Shown: positions 1 to 9,663 of the stretch, piece by piece | Layout of the letters: each line of letters starts with the position of its first letter | Position numbering within the stretch: position 1 is the first letter of the stretch | Assembly: GCA_027943335.1 (NCBI GenBank) | Contig: BSBK01005139.1 | Coordinates: forward strand, 186,001-250,000 | DNA: 64,000 nt | Direction of reading: 5' to 3' | DNA from: Chamaecyparis obtusa | Taxonomy: Eukaryota; Streptophyta; Pinopsida; Cupressales; Cupressaceae | Program-made: the position numbers and the translations under genes | The notes under the pieces: model-generated | Seen by the model: only the letters and a program-made list of their open reading frames with translations | Database searches by the model: none | What the model was told of the DNA's origin: nothing

Positions 1-445
1 TAGCTCAACATCCGGAAGGAAAACTAAAGTGGATCTGTGCGTGTCTAGGGACGGAAAGCAGATCTTGAACAACACCACATGGACTTCAAAGCACCGTACA
101 GCCTGTGCAAAGCACCGTACGGTCGAAGCAAAACACCGTACGCCATTCCCATCCGTTCGGCCTTTGGCGCAAACACCGTGCGACACTCCCAATACCGTAT
201 GACCTCCAAGTAACAAACATTGTACGACACTCCCAATACCGTACGACCTTTGGGCAGCATACACCATACGATATTCCGCATCCGTATGGCTTTTGGCACA
301 AACATTGTACGATGTACGACCCTCAACAACCTCATAGGGTTGTCTATTGATACCGTACAACCTACCTGCTCTTATCTCCTCCGTATGGTTCGGATTGGGC
401 TACGGAGAGGTCACGTGGGAACTGGTACAATGTTTTCCCTGTGAG
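1..445. repeat. CGTACGG-rich degenerate tandem repeat
   Basis: Four degenerate units of about 40-44 bases run from about 139 to 320, each carrying ACTCCCAATACCGTATGACC or a close variant followed by CAAACATTGTA or similar. Further CACCGTACGG copies lie at 90-140. No coding sequence is credible; the open frames on both strands are by-products of the repeat. Similar CGTACGG-rich sequence, in the opposite orientation, lies at 3590-3960, 14240-14374 and 21583-21820, in or next to gypsy LTR copies, so this may be the 3' part of such an LTR on the minus strand. That link is inference. Confidence 0.55.
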
Positions 446-1200
446 TTGTGGAAGGGAACATTACAGGTTGGCACACCAATGATAACTAACCTCAAGGTAT
501 CAAAGGAGGATGATGCAAAAGATGTAAATGAGATTGGTCAATGATTGGCAAGTTACAGTATGTTGTGCTTAGTAGATCTGATATTGCACATGCGGTAAGC
601 ATTGTAGCCAGATTCTCTGCTAACCCAAAAGAAAGACATGTAATAGCAGTAAAGAGAATTTTCAGATACCTAAAGGGTACTGAGGAGTATGGCCTATGGT
701 TTCCTCACAAAGGAGGTTTCTAGATAAAGGTATTCACTAATGCAGATTGGGCTGGTAATATTGATGACAGAAAGAGCACAAGTGTCCAAGTGCATTCTTT
801 CTTGGAGAGAGGATTGTGTCATGGACAAGTGATAAGCAGAACTGCATTTAGTCCACAACAGAAGCTGAGTATGTTGTTGCTGCAATTAATTGCACACAAG
901 TGATCTGGATCAAATAGATATTGGAAGGAATCCAAGAATAGGTATCTGAACTGATTGCAATTTATTGTGACAGTACAAGTGCAATAAATATATCTAAAAA
1001 TCCTGTCACGCACTGTAAAACAAAGCACTTTGCTATAAAGTACCACTATTTGAGACAGCAGGTGCAAAATAAAGAGGTAAAATTGGAATATGTTCCTACA
1101 AAAGAACAAGTTGTTGACATATTCACAAAACCTTTACTGAAGAGTACCTTTGAGTATCTTAGAGGTAAATTAGGGGTAATACCCCTTCCTGATCTTTAGT
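446..1200 (+). pseudogene. Ty1/copia RT C-terminus and RNase H, 5'-truncated and frameshifted
   Basis: Fragments in successive frames match the end of a copia polyprotein: GTPMITNLKVSKEDDAKD (about 465-530), [19 protein letters not shown] and [13 protein letters not shown] (541-720), then FTNADWAGNIDDRKS (about 733-780) and, after several frameshifts, the RNase H tail near 1100-1195. The same segments are better preserved on the minus strand at 15972-16700, confirming the assignment. Stops at 538 and 721 and at least three frameshifts make it a dead copy. Everything upstream of the RT C-terminus is missing; the break at about 445 abuts CGTACGG repeats. The LTR at 1434-2801 follows in the correct orientation, so this is the 3' end of one truncated element. 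Confidence 0.85.
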
Positions 1201-1433
1201 AAGAATACAAAGGTGTTCATCAATCCATTGTGCGTTATCAGAGGATTCAACCTCATCTTACTAGGATTGGTGAGAAAGGACTGCTGCTCAAAAGGGGAGC
1301 AGATTTCATAAAGGTAGTCATTTGACTAGCCTTTGGCATTATTGTCAAAGGGGGAGATTATGACCAGTGAAGATGTGGACTAGAATGTGGACCTAATCGG
1401 TAATGTTTTACCATTAATTGCAAAGGGGGAGAT
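1201..1433 (+). other. copia 3' untranslated spacer with three polypurine tracts
   Basis: Three polypurine tracts of the AAAGGGGAG type lie at about 1289-1299, 1348-1357 and 1423-1432, the last directly against the LTR. The minus-strand relative has the same three, at about 15749-15760, 15812-15823 and 15873-15885. Several such tracts before the 3' LTR are a known mark of the Sirevirus genus of copia elements. The tract next to the LTR would prime plus-strand DNA synthesis. Confidence 0.65.
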
Positions 1434-2801
1434 TGTTGGCATTAACTGGTAAGGATGTAACTGGTACATGGCAAAGAGGTATTGTCATTGATTGGCAAAG
1501 AGGTGTTGTCATTTATGACTAGGGATGCCTATAGCTGAGAATAATAAGTGCAAGGAGAGACTGGTTTGGAGACCGGTGACACATAGTGAGCAAGAAGAGG
1601 CGTTGTCTCTATTACTAATAAAGCTCAAACTGATCATTAGAGCAACCGGTAACCGAGGAATGTGCAACCGGTAACTGAGTATCTGGAACCGAGGATCCAG
1701 CCGGTACAAACAGAGAAAGGAATGATGACAGGTGAAGGTTGTTACCTGTGCACATCCTAGGGATATAAACCAATCAGTGAAGATATTATCAAGACTGATG
1801 AACCGGGGAAAGTCACAGTCGACAAACATTTATGTGCCTCTTTGACTGGGATTTGTTGCACAAAATCCGGACGACTTTGTGTTATCAAGAAGATCGGTGC
1901 AAGGCGCAATTGAAGGTTTTAATGCCGAAGTTTGTGGCATGAAAACATGTAGAAATTTGTAGTGAAGGAAAGTTTTCGGCATGCATCTGTCGTTTCCTTC
2001 ATAAAGCAGACAAAGCACATGGGATGCATTGGATTTTTCCTCAGTGAACTGAGACTCCACTGGGTGATGGATCCGAAGGAGATCTTTATACAGGTTGTGC
2101 ATGTAAAAAGCGGAAAGGCAAAGAAGACTATATATTCTTTAGCCTATGAAGAATATTGTTTGCCTTCATTCTGCCAAAGAAAAAGAGTGAACTTGTAAGC
2201 TGAAAGAAGCTACGAAAAGGTGAAGAGAAGAAGAAAAGAAGAGTGTGCAAAGAAGCACAACAACCACAGGAGAGCATACTTGTGGTGATTGGAGAAGCAC
2301 AACGATCTTATCAGGCTCAGCAAAGCCATTTCTAAAAGATCAAACCCTCTATTGCTCTCTAATAATTGCAATAGCAAAATCCCAGTATTTTGGGTGGATA
2401 TTAACAGGTCCCTTGTATGAAATCCCTTAACCGGATGACATTTGTGTAGATGTTTTAAAGTCTTCTAACCAAGTAGGGTCTAACAGGTCTTATTTCCTAA
2501 ATCCCTTAACCGTGTCGCATCTAATAGTGCATTTGGAATCTTTTAATAGGGAAGGCTCCTTATAGGGTGCACTTCTGAAAAGTGCAAAATTTGTGAGGTT
2601 TCCTCACATCGTGGTTTTCTCCCGATTTGGGTTTCCACATGATAAATCTGGTTTTGGTTTATTGCTTGATTGTGTAATAGTTGTTTCTGTGATAAAATCT
2701 ATTCTGCTTATAGTTTTAGTTAGGTTATATCAGATTTTGTTACTTAAGTTTTAGTGGGTGTTGATTCACCCCTCCCCTCTCAGCATCAGTTGGGATCATC
2801 A
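1434..2801 (+). mobile_element. copia LTR (Sirevirus-like), 1368 bp
   Basis: It starts TGTTGGCATTAACTGG directly after a polypurine tract and ends GGGATCATCA. Both ends match the two LTRs of the minus-strand element at 14375-15748 and 20252-21582. It should be the 3' LTR of the truncated element upstream. Open reading frames inside it (1509-1829 and 1830-2102 minus, and others) recur as remnants in the other LTR copies and are not genes. Confidence 0.85.
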
Positions 2802-3037
2802 GGCAACTTTTATATCAGAGTGGAGTAGTGGAAACTTGATGGATAATTACTCTTCTTGCCTACATCTAGGTGCATTAAGGAGGTGGTGTTCGTGGTCACG
2901 GTGCATCATGGAGATTTTTGTTGTTATGGCTTTTGACAGCCGCGCTTGGTTTGGGATCCTGAAGCTTCGCAGTTGGCAAATGGTTTGATGACAGATTGCT
3001 TGAGGGCAAGTAATCTCTGGGTGGCGCGGATTTGTAA
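2802..3037 (+). mobile_element. gypsy internal 3' tail with polypurine tract
   Basis: The last 50 bases (TTGCTTGAGGGCAAGTAATC, then GGGTGGCGCGGA, then TGTAATGTC) follow the pattern that ends gypsy elements elsewhere in this window, for example before 50580 and, reversed, after 41732 and 55669. It is therefore probably the end of a gypsy internal region before the LTR at 3038. A weak TATATCAGAGTGG at 2811 resembles a primer-binding site but is not convincing. Confidence 0.5.
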
Positions 3038-3960
3038 TGTCTCCAAATTAATGGAGTGAAATAATTAATTAGGTTGTTCCAAAATTTAATTGATAGCATA
3101 AGAATCTATTTTATTAATTAATAAATAAAAGGGGCCCAAGTAATAAAATAATAAATAAAGTTATGTCGGCCCATTGTAACTTTCTAGAAACTTCATGCAG
3201 GCCTTTATAAGGAGATGGATGGCAACCTAGGAAAGTATTGTGGAGTTTATGTTTCTTTGTATTTGCGATTCCGTTTGGAATTGGTTATTTGTTTGTATGT
3301 AGTTTCAGAGGTGGAAGATCCTCCCTAGTCTGTAGTTGCTTTTTTGGTGGTTAGCAACCACCCTAGTCTGCCATTGGAAATATCATCTCAGGTATTTCAC
3401 CTTGTACTTGAATGCCAAATTTGTGAAGTCTCCCTTGGAAGCAAATTTGTATTGTTGAACTTCATCATAAATATATCTAAGATCTGGAAGTACAATATCC
3501 GATTTCCAGCCATTTATTCTTGTATTAGTAATATTGTTTGGTATAGCAAGTTTATCAATGCGTAATTCTGGAATTAGAGGAAGATCCGTTCGTGTCGTCA
3601 TTGTGTACTCAGAGAATTGAGTTGTGTGTTCACTTGACTGTACACTGACTAGTCGGTATGGTGAAGGTAGAGTGTGTGGGTGGCATGTAGAGTGTGTGCG
3701 GTGTGCAGAGTGTGTGTGTTGTGTGGAGTGTGGTGTGCGAAGTGTGACATACAGTGAGCGAAGTGTCGTGGTCGTGCGGTGTAAAGACAAACATTGGCAT
3801 GTGCGTGTGAGTGTCGTACTGGAAACTCATCGTACAGTGGTAGTGTGGAGGTCTTTCCATACGCGCATAGAAGTGACGTGGTACTATATGGAGACATTCC
3901 TTGTGAGAGTGACTGGGATTGTACGAAGATATTACCGTCTGGAGGTGACGTGCAAGGTGA
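3038..3960 (+). mobile_element. gypsy LTR copy A (right end not resolved)
   Basis: It starts TGTCTCCAAATTA and is clearly homologous over about 540 bases to 13685-14220, including the shared GAGTGAAATAATTAATTAGG, CTTTATAAGG (a likely TATA box at about 3202) and TTAGCAACCACCCTAG. Beyond about 3600 it becomes GT-rich with scattered CGTACG and CGTAC motifs, as copy B does. The true 3' end cannot be placed by eye. The small open frame at 3344-3565 recurs in copy B at 13987-14208, but only because the LTRs are related. Confidence 0.65.
3660..3765. repeat. GTGTG-rich low-complexity tract
   Basis: Dense runs of GTGTG, GTGCGG and GAGTGTG. Long overlapping open frames on both strands here (3624-3965 plus; 3383-3790, 3630-3860 and 3649-3969 minus) come from the lack of stop codons in low-complexity DNA and have no protein-like composition. 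Confidence 0.7.
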
Positions 3961-4436
3961 ATTAGTCACTCAAAATACTGTAGGGGTGCAATTGTTGGCC
4001 ATACATCTGTATGGTAGATTACATCTCCTTTGTCCAAATTCTTGACCATGTGGATTGTTTGATTTAGGGCACATACATGCTACAAAGACATTTGTGTGAC
4101 ACACACTTGTCCCATGAATTTGCAGACACAAGGTGGCCATTGGAGCGTAATACCTCCTATCCTTGGCTGTATAACTCCTCCTATGGTAGGCCACTGATGT
4201 TAAGATTCTTCCTAGGTTGTTTTAACCTTCATTTTGGCCTCACTTTGCAACTTCTGGGTTACTAGAATATGCTCTAAGTCATTCGAATTGCTTCTAGATT
4301 GTTTTCGTAGCTTCTTGGTGGTTTAACAACCATTTGTCCATCTCATTTTGGTTGTTTAACCATCTCTTTTATGTACCATCTTGTTCTCACCTTCAATCCA
4401 CCAAGCTCCAGCTTCTTGGCTTCAAAGGGGAGTTGT
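3961..4436. other. unassigned AT-rich DNA
   Basis: No gene or known repeat recognised. It is the left flank of the copia element at 4442 and would have been continuous with 9037 onward before that insertion. Confidence 0.5.
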
Positions 4437-4441
4437 CTCAT
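4437..4441. repeat. 5-bp target-site duplication CTCAT, left copy
   Basis: The same CTCAT follows the right LTR at 9032-9036. A perfect 5-bp duplication fixes the element limits at 4442 and 9031. Confidence 0.85.
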
Positions 4442-4812
4442 TGTTGATGTTTGTAGCATCGGTCAGATAAATAATATTGACTACATGATTATTATGAGAA
4501 ATGATTTATTGTATAAATATAAAGTTAGATTATAATTATTCTCATAATAACTAAATAGTTAAATTGAGAAAATAAATATTATTATTAATATAATACTAAA
4601 GATATATATATATATATATATATAATTATAATCATAATTGTATTAATTATATTAATTACAATAATAATAAATAGACATGTTCCCTTAGAGGGACATGTCT
4701 CTTCTTGGCTCATTCTCATTATAAGTACAAGAGATTGTTGCATTTGGAAAACACATACCAAAAACAATCATGGCAGTGCTATTACATTTGCAGCGATCTA
4801 GAAAACTCAATA
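4442..4812 (+). mobile_element. 5' LTR of the short copia element, 371 bp
   Basis: It starts TGTTGATGTTTGTAGC and ends CTCAATA, directly followed by the primer-binding site. The ends are therefore TG...TA rather than TG...CA, a known rare pair for copia elements. It contains a (TA)n run near 4603-4624 and a hairpin at 4674-4699. Confidence 0.85.
4674..4699. other. LTR hairpin GACATGT...ACATGTC
   Basis: Arms GACATGTTCCC and GGGACATGTC pair with one bulged T. The second LTR has the same sequence at 8893-8918, and an otherwise different copia LTR has GACATGTCCC and GGGACATG at 31760-31782. Conservation across families suggests a role in the transcript leader or polyadenylation; that is inference. 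Confidence 0.6.
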
Positions 4813-4825
4813 TGGTATCAGAGCC
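4813..4825 (+). promoter_or_regulatory. primer-binding site, initiator tRNA-Met type
   Basis: TGGTATCAGAGCC immediately follows the 5' LTR. It is the usual plant copia minus-strand primer site, complementary to the 3' end of initiator tRNA-Met. Confidence 0.9.
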
Positions 4826-7231
4826 AGATTAGACTGCAAATGGAAAATAGAGAAAATCAAGGAAGATGCTGACATTATCGCTGCATACTTATTCTTCATA
4901 TGGATGCGATTGTCATTTTTTTTTTTTTTGATGACGTTGGTTACTTTTGTGGTGATACAATTTCTGGTCAGAGACTTCAAACGTAGTTATATTCTCCTCG
5001 TGCCAGCGTTCGGGACTGTGGATAGAGGAAATGCTTACGTGTATCATAAAATGCATGGTTCAGTTCTTTTAATCACCGATGTTTTATAGGCCTTGAATAT
5101 ATGGTTGTCAGGTTCAACAACTAGCAAACCAGATTTGGTTCGACCACTTGTACAAACCGATGACCTTCTTGGTAATTTTGTGTTGACAGCGTCTGTTTAA
5201 AATTCATCATTTAATGAATGAAAGGTTTTTCGGGATATGTCTGTAGACGATGGTTTATATTTGTTATAAATCCCGCTGTATTAAGAATATTGAACAGCTG
5301 TCATACACAAAACAATGGAGATTAAAAGGAATTGTTTTGTCAAGAAGGTCCACATAAGACAGAGCAATATATGGTGAGCATTAGCAAAGAATTATTTGAC
5401 CAATACGCCAACGCGTTGAGGAGACATATTCACATTGCCGTGGTCATAACAGGTGTTGATATCTCTATTGGGCACAAATACAATAAGGAAGTATTTGCCG
5501 ATATGAAGTTAAATATCTAGAACAGTGGTATACGCATTCAATATTGCTGTCGCACAAAAGCCAGATCAACATGTGGCGCCAAGGACATATACATGGGAAG
5601 ATAGGTGCATCGCTGTCACCAGGCATCCTTATCGATTGATATTAAAAGTATATACACGACAGTAAGTAGCTCTCGGCACCGTTGGCATATGAAGGCGAGT
5701 TACAACACACTCATCATCGATCCATAAAGGAATTTGAACAAGGAGAATGAGATAGCCATCGGGGAAGTATAGGAAGTCAGAAAGAGTTTGTGAAAGGGGA
5801 ACACACACATCCCCACTAATACTCAAATTATTATAGTAAGACTTTGAAATACAAGACATACCGATATGAAGGCATAAATCTCTAATAAAATCATTACAAA
5901 TTATCATCCACTATTGCCGATATTGAGAGATGTCATGATCGGACTTCCAAGAGTAGATGAAGGGTAGTTGCTGATTTCATAAGTGATAGGTAATAAAAGC
6001 GGATTCACTCGATATGTTTCCATTAGTAAATTCAGGCAGCCATCAGAGATTCTAACCCCCTGAAAGCATTAAGGCATGGAAGTAATGAAGATGAGCTGCC
6101 GTCAATTCCTTAGTATTGCCCATCATCAGAATTAGTGATGATAACATACTTATGATGACCACTTAAGATGAGTTCACAGCACCAGTCTTGATAACTCTAC
6201 TGTGTCTAAACATGAGGAGAAAGGAACTATTAAATAAAATGGAGGTGCAATAGTTATACTATACTGATAGCAAGATTTGTTAACTAATATATTGACCTCT
6301 ATCAAATAGAGGTGCAATGATTACATTGATATTAAGATATGTTAATTGATATAGTGGAAGGGAAGAAGAAGAGGTGCTTTTATTAGGTGGAGAGGCATAT
6401 TCTACATTCACACCTTACATTCAATAGGTTTATGCAAATAAGAAAGAAGGCTGGTTATCTTTATACGCATCTTATTCAATGAATTTGTGTAGATAAATAA
6501 TGAAGTCTATGGTTATAAGGTGTTGGAGGCATCACGCATTGACCATATAACCGAGGGTAAAGGTAAGTATAAAGTATGTTTTATTGGTAATGAACATTTC
6601 ATATGCTTAAATATGATATGGATATTATAATTGAAAGTTCATTTGATAAAAGATATATGTAAAATCTTAGATTAAAGATATGTACTCAGAAGATTGAATT
6701 CAAGGTAAATATTTAAATTAGATCTTTATCTATATTTTTACATTGGAATGATCTTATATCATTATGTAGAAATATCCTTGATTATTATGCCTATACCTCT
6801 CTTACTCTTTTATACGTACTATTTCCCTTTCTCTCTAAGGATGTGCATGCAGGAAAAGAAATTGAGTAGAGAGTTGATATCCGATTCAGAGGGAGTTTGA
6901 CAATGTCAAGATGGATACACGAACTTAAGCTTCCGAGGGAGTCAATACAACATCTAGAGGATCTGTCTTATTTGATTTCCAAAGATCTTGGTCATATTGA
7001 TTCAGAGGGAGTAAAGACACAACTTGCTCGCAGAAGGTTGATATTAGATTCAGGGGGAGTATGATAGTTCATCTAAAACCAACCTTGGATGAGGAGTTGA
7101 GGAGGTTGTTACAAGACCTTGAAGGAAGCATCCAGAGGACTATGAGATTGAGTCTCATGTGTGCTGTTGAAATGCCTTTATGCTAGCTCCTACATAACTT
7201 GGAGTTCACCTAGAGAGATGCAAACTATATA
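4826..7231 (+). other. non-coding internal region of the short copia element
   Basis: No gag, protease, integrase or RT motif is recognisable in any frame. Open frames here (4904-5089, 5332-5520, 5629-5907) are short and without family features. Between 6880 and 7060, TTCAGAGGGAGT or a close polypurine variant occurs four times (about 6886, 6937, 7001 and 7047). These resemble the true polypurine tract and may be duplicates or remnants of it. Confidence 0.55.
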
Positions 7232-7426
7232 AGAGATATAGTGCATAAGTACATCCTATTCAAGTTACATTATCACTACAGAACATATGGCTGATATTCT
7301 CACCATGTTTCTTGCTAGAGGTAAGGTTGTGTACCTTCGAGATAAACTTGGCATATTGGAGAATGAAGCCTTAGATGAAAAGGAGTTTCATCTATTATCA
7401 TGTATGTTATTTCATTCTTCTCCTTG
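7232..7426 (+). pseudogene. copia RNase H C-terminal fragment
   Basis: An open frame reads STSYSSYIITTEHMADIL, then continues through LRDKLGILENEAL to a stop at about 7424. The pattern I-T-T-E-x-x-A-D-I-L-T followed by LRDKLG is the normal end of a copia polyprotein; compare the better copy at 15972-16307. It is the only pol piece left in this element. Confidence 0.75.
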
Positions 7427-7715
7427 AGAGAGAAGTCTAAGGTGAAAACTTTTGTTTCCACCCTTTGGGATGAGCATGGATCCACCCTCTGACATAAATC
7501 AAGGTGGATTTCATGTATGTGACTCTTGGACTTATGGGCCCTCCTGTGAACATTGGAGAAAGGTTGCGACTTTTCAACAATGAACACTTGTATTTGATTA
7601 CAAGATGACGGTCTTGTAATGTGGATTTGTTATGGTAGACGGTTATCTGTCTGTGCACATACCATAATAGGGTTATATGTAAATAAAATGTAATGTTTTA
7701 CTTGCTATATCCTTG

Positions 7716-7975
7716 TATCACTATTGTGGTGATACTAAAATTAGGTATCACAGGGTGATTCCTCATATCGTTGTGATATGGAAATTAGGTATCACTGGGT
7801 GATTCCTCATATTGTTGTGATATGGAAATTAGGTATCACGGGGTGATTCCTCATATCTTTGTGATATGTAAACTAGGTGTCACAATGCATGGTGATTCCT
7901 CATATCTTTGTGATATGGAAACTAGGTGTCATAATGCATGGTGATTCCTCATATCAAGATGATATGAAAACTATG
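7716..7975 (+). repeat. 44-49 bp tandem array with internal hairpins
   Basis: Units start at 7746, 7790, 7834 (44 bp each), 7878 (49 bp) and 7927, with a partial unit at 7716. Each has GGTGATTCCTCATATC, a short loop, then TGATATG, so every unit can fold back on CATATC/GATATG. The last two units gained AATGCA. It lies in the non-coding 3' part of the copia element; more decayed relatives continue to about 8520. Confidence 0.85.
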
Positions 7976-8378
7976 ATACTAACTAAATTATAATTACATA
8001 CATATTAATATATTAATATAATGAAATATTAAATTAAGTATCACATGTTAGGTGATAATTCATATCATGAATTATGTAATATATGATTACTTAGTATCCA
8101 TATGAATCATATTAGGATCCTTCTGAACTTAGTATCATATATTGATTGGACTCTATGAAACATATCACATACTAACATGTCTCTACGTAAACTTAGTATC
8201 CATATGACAAACATCATGAGACGTATTATCATTAGACATACCATGGATATTTATGAGCTATAGCGAACATCATGTGACTTGATCTTTAGGAGGCAAATGC
8301 TCTTGATAATCACTTTGGGCAATTGGTGAATATTTGTGAGTTGTATTCTGTAGGCCATTGCCCTAAGTAATCGGTGAA

Positions 8379-8507
8379 GTATCATGAGACTTGATACTCG
8401 AGAACCGTTACTCTTAATATCAGTAAAATGATATGAACATATAAAATGATTATTATACTCACATTGAGTACTTGGTGAATATCATGGACTTGATATTCCA
8501 CAAGTAC
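8379..8507. other. inverted repeats in copia 3' region
   Basis: At 8464-8507, GAGTACTTGGTGAATATCA pairs with the reversed TGATATTCCACAAGTACTC, about 18 of 19 positions. A weaker relative, GTATCA...TGATAC within GGTGAAG...GAACC, lies at about 8383-8416. Both look like derivatives of one palindromic unit. Confidence 0.6.
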
Positions 8508-8548
8508 TCACTATATATATATGTATTACATTGTGATAAACTGACTAT

Positions 8549-8658
8549 CCTCTCTAGTTAAGAGGGAGTGTTAGTTATTGTAACAATTTTTGTGTAGCTA
8601 TGGTGAGAATCATAAGTGTTGACATTGGATTGATTTATCCTCCCTAGCTAAGAGGGAG
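8549..8658 (+). other. duplicated polypurine tract
   Basis: CTCTAGTTAAGAGGGAGTGT (about 8553-8572) and CCTAGCTAAGAGGGAGTGTT (about 8643-8662) are near-copies about 90 bases apart. The second lies directly against the 3' LTR and would be the working plus-strand primer. Confidence 0.65.
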
Positions 8659-9031
8659 TGTTGATGTTTGTAGCATCGGTCAGATAAATAATATTGACTA
8701 CATGATTATTATGAGAAATGATTTATTGTATAAATATAAAGTTAGATTATAATTATTCTCATAATAACTAAATAGTTAAATTGAGAAAATAAATATTATT
8801 ATTAATATAATACTAAAGATATATATAAATATATATATATATAATTATAATCATAATTGTATTAATTATATTAATTACAATAATAATAAATAGACATGTT
8901 CCCTTAGAGGGACATGTCTCTTCTTGGCTCATTCTCATTATAAGTACAAGAGATTTTTGCATTTGGAAAACACATACCAAAAACAATCATGGCAGTGCTA
9001 TTACATTTGCAGCGATCTAGAAAACTCAATA
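8659..9031 (+). mobile_element. 3' LTR of the short copia element, 373 bp
   Basis: Nearly identical to 4442-4812; the visible differences are mainly in the length and spacing of the (TA)n run near 8820-8840 and one base change at about 8956. It ends CTCAATA and is followed by TSD CTCAT. Confidence 0.85.
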
Positions 9032-9036
9032 CTCAT
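9032..9036. repeat. 5-bp target-site duplication CTCAT, right copy
   Basis: Matches 4437-4441 exactly. Confidence 0.85.
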
Positions 9037-9425
9037 ACCTTACACGTGTTTACTTTCATTTGATAAAGCATATCTATAGTGTTCCTAATCGTTATCTATT
9101 ATCATTCTATTGTATTAGCGGATTATCGTTTGTCATATCTGTATCTTGGTTGTCCATGGAGGTGGAAACACCAAACAGGGGTCTAACTTTGACAAGTCTC
9201 TAAAACAAACAGCCCCACCATTTTTCTTGGAGTTGTGTGTACAGGTTCGAAGAGTGGAGTGAAGTGACATCTCGAGAGGTTCTCAAAAGGGTTTTAAGAT
9301 CTCTTGTTCTCTTTCTTTTGTACTTAGAATAGTTATTTTTATTTTGTATTTAACTGTTGCCCAAAAAATTCCCTGTCTTTCATTTTTCGGCCACAGCCCT
9401 GTTTTCCAAGTGAAATGCTCAAGTG
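9037..9425. other. unassigned DNA
   Basis: Nothing recognised. It resumes the sequence interrupted at 4441. Confidence 0.4.
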
Positions 9426-9596
9426 TCGAAAACCCAGTGTGTTTTCGACTTCCTCTCTGTAGGCTTGGGATGTTTCTGCCTTTTGGTCCGAAAATTTGGT
9501 GTGTTTTCGACCTCTCAGCTCTGAAAATTTGGTGTGTTTTCGACCTTCACTCGAAAACCCTCTGTGTTTTCGGCACCGTCTGTGTTTTCGCCCCTA
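9426..9596. repeat. GTGTGTTTTCG degenerate repeat
   Basis: GTGTGTTTTCGAC or a close variant occurs at about 9438, 9500 and 9532, and CTGTGTTTTCG at 9562 and 9579. CGAAAACCC or GAAAATTTG precedes several copies at about 30-35 base spacing, so CGAAAA/TTTTCG can pair. A 101-codon open frame at 9344-9649 spans it and reads as repeated WCVFDL-like words; I take it as a by-product of the repeat. Confidence 0.65.
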
Positions 9597-9663
9597 AGCG
9601 CACAACTCCGATCAGGCGGGTCCTAGTGCCTAAGGCCATTCCGCTGTAGTCAAGATCTGACGG

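Larger units (their letters stand above)
4442..9031 (+). mobile_element. complete-ended, coding-poor copia element (4.59 kb)
   Basis: Two nearly identical LTRs (4442-4812 and 8659-9031), a primer-binding site at 4813, polypurine tracts before the right LTR and a perfect TSD define a whole insertion in plus orientation. The internal 3.85 kb has only one recognisable protein piece, the RNase H C-terminus at 7232-7426. Gag, protease, integrase and RT domains are not visible, so the element must have moved with enzymes from another copy, or have decayed and been deleted since. LTR similarity suggests the insertion is fairly young, which favours mobilisation of an already defective copy. Confidence 0.85.

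Noticed and set aside
2811..2823. TATATCAGAGTGG as a primer-binding site after the LTR at 1434-2801
   Set aside because: Nine bases from the LTR and with mismatches at the start of the consensus; the LTR is better explained as the 3' LTR of the element upstream.
3383..3969. Several overlapping open frames on both strands
   Set aside because: They come from GTGTG-rich low-complexity DNA without stop codons; residue content is repetitive (His/Thr/Cys-rich) and frames overlap on both strands.
6090..6125. GCCGTCAATTCC resembling a conserved small-subunit rRNA site
   Set aside because: The flanks show no rRNA sequence on either side; a chance 12-base match.
7716..7975. CRISPR-like array
   Set aside because: Units are directly adjacent with no unique spacers, in a plant retrotransposon.
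9344..9649. 101-codon open frame
   Set aside because: Made of a repeated WCVFDL word produced by the GTGTGTTTTCG repeat; no neighbours or family match.
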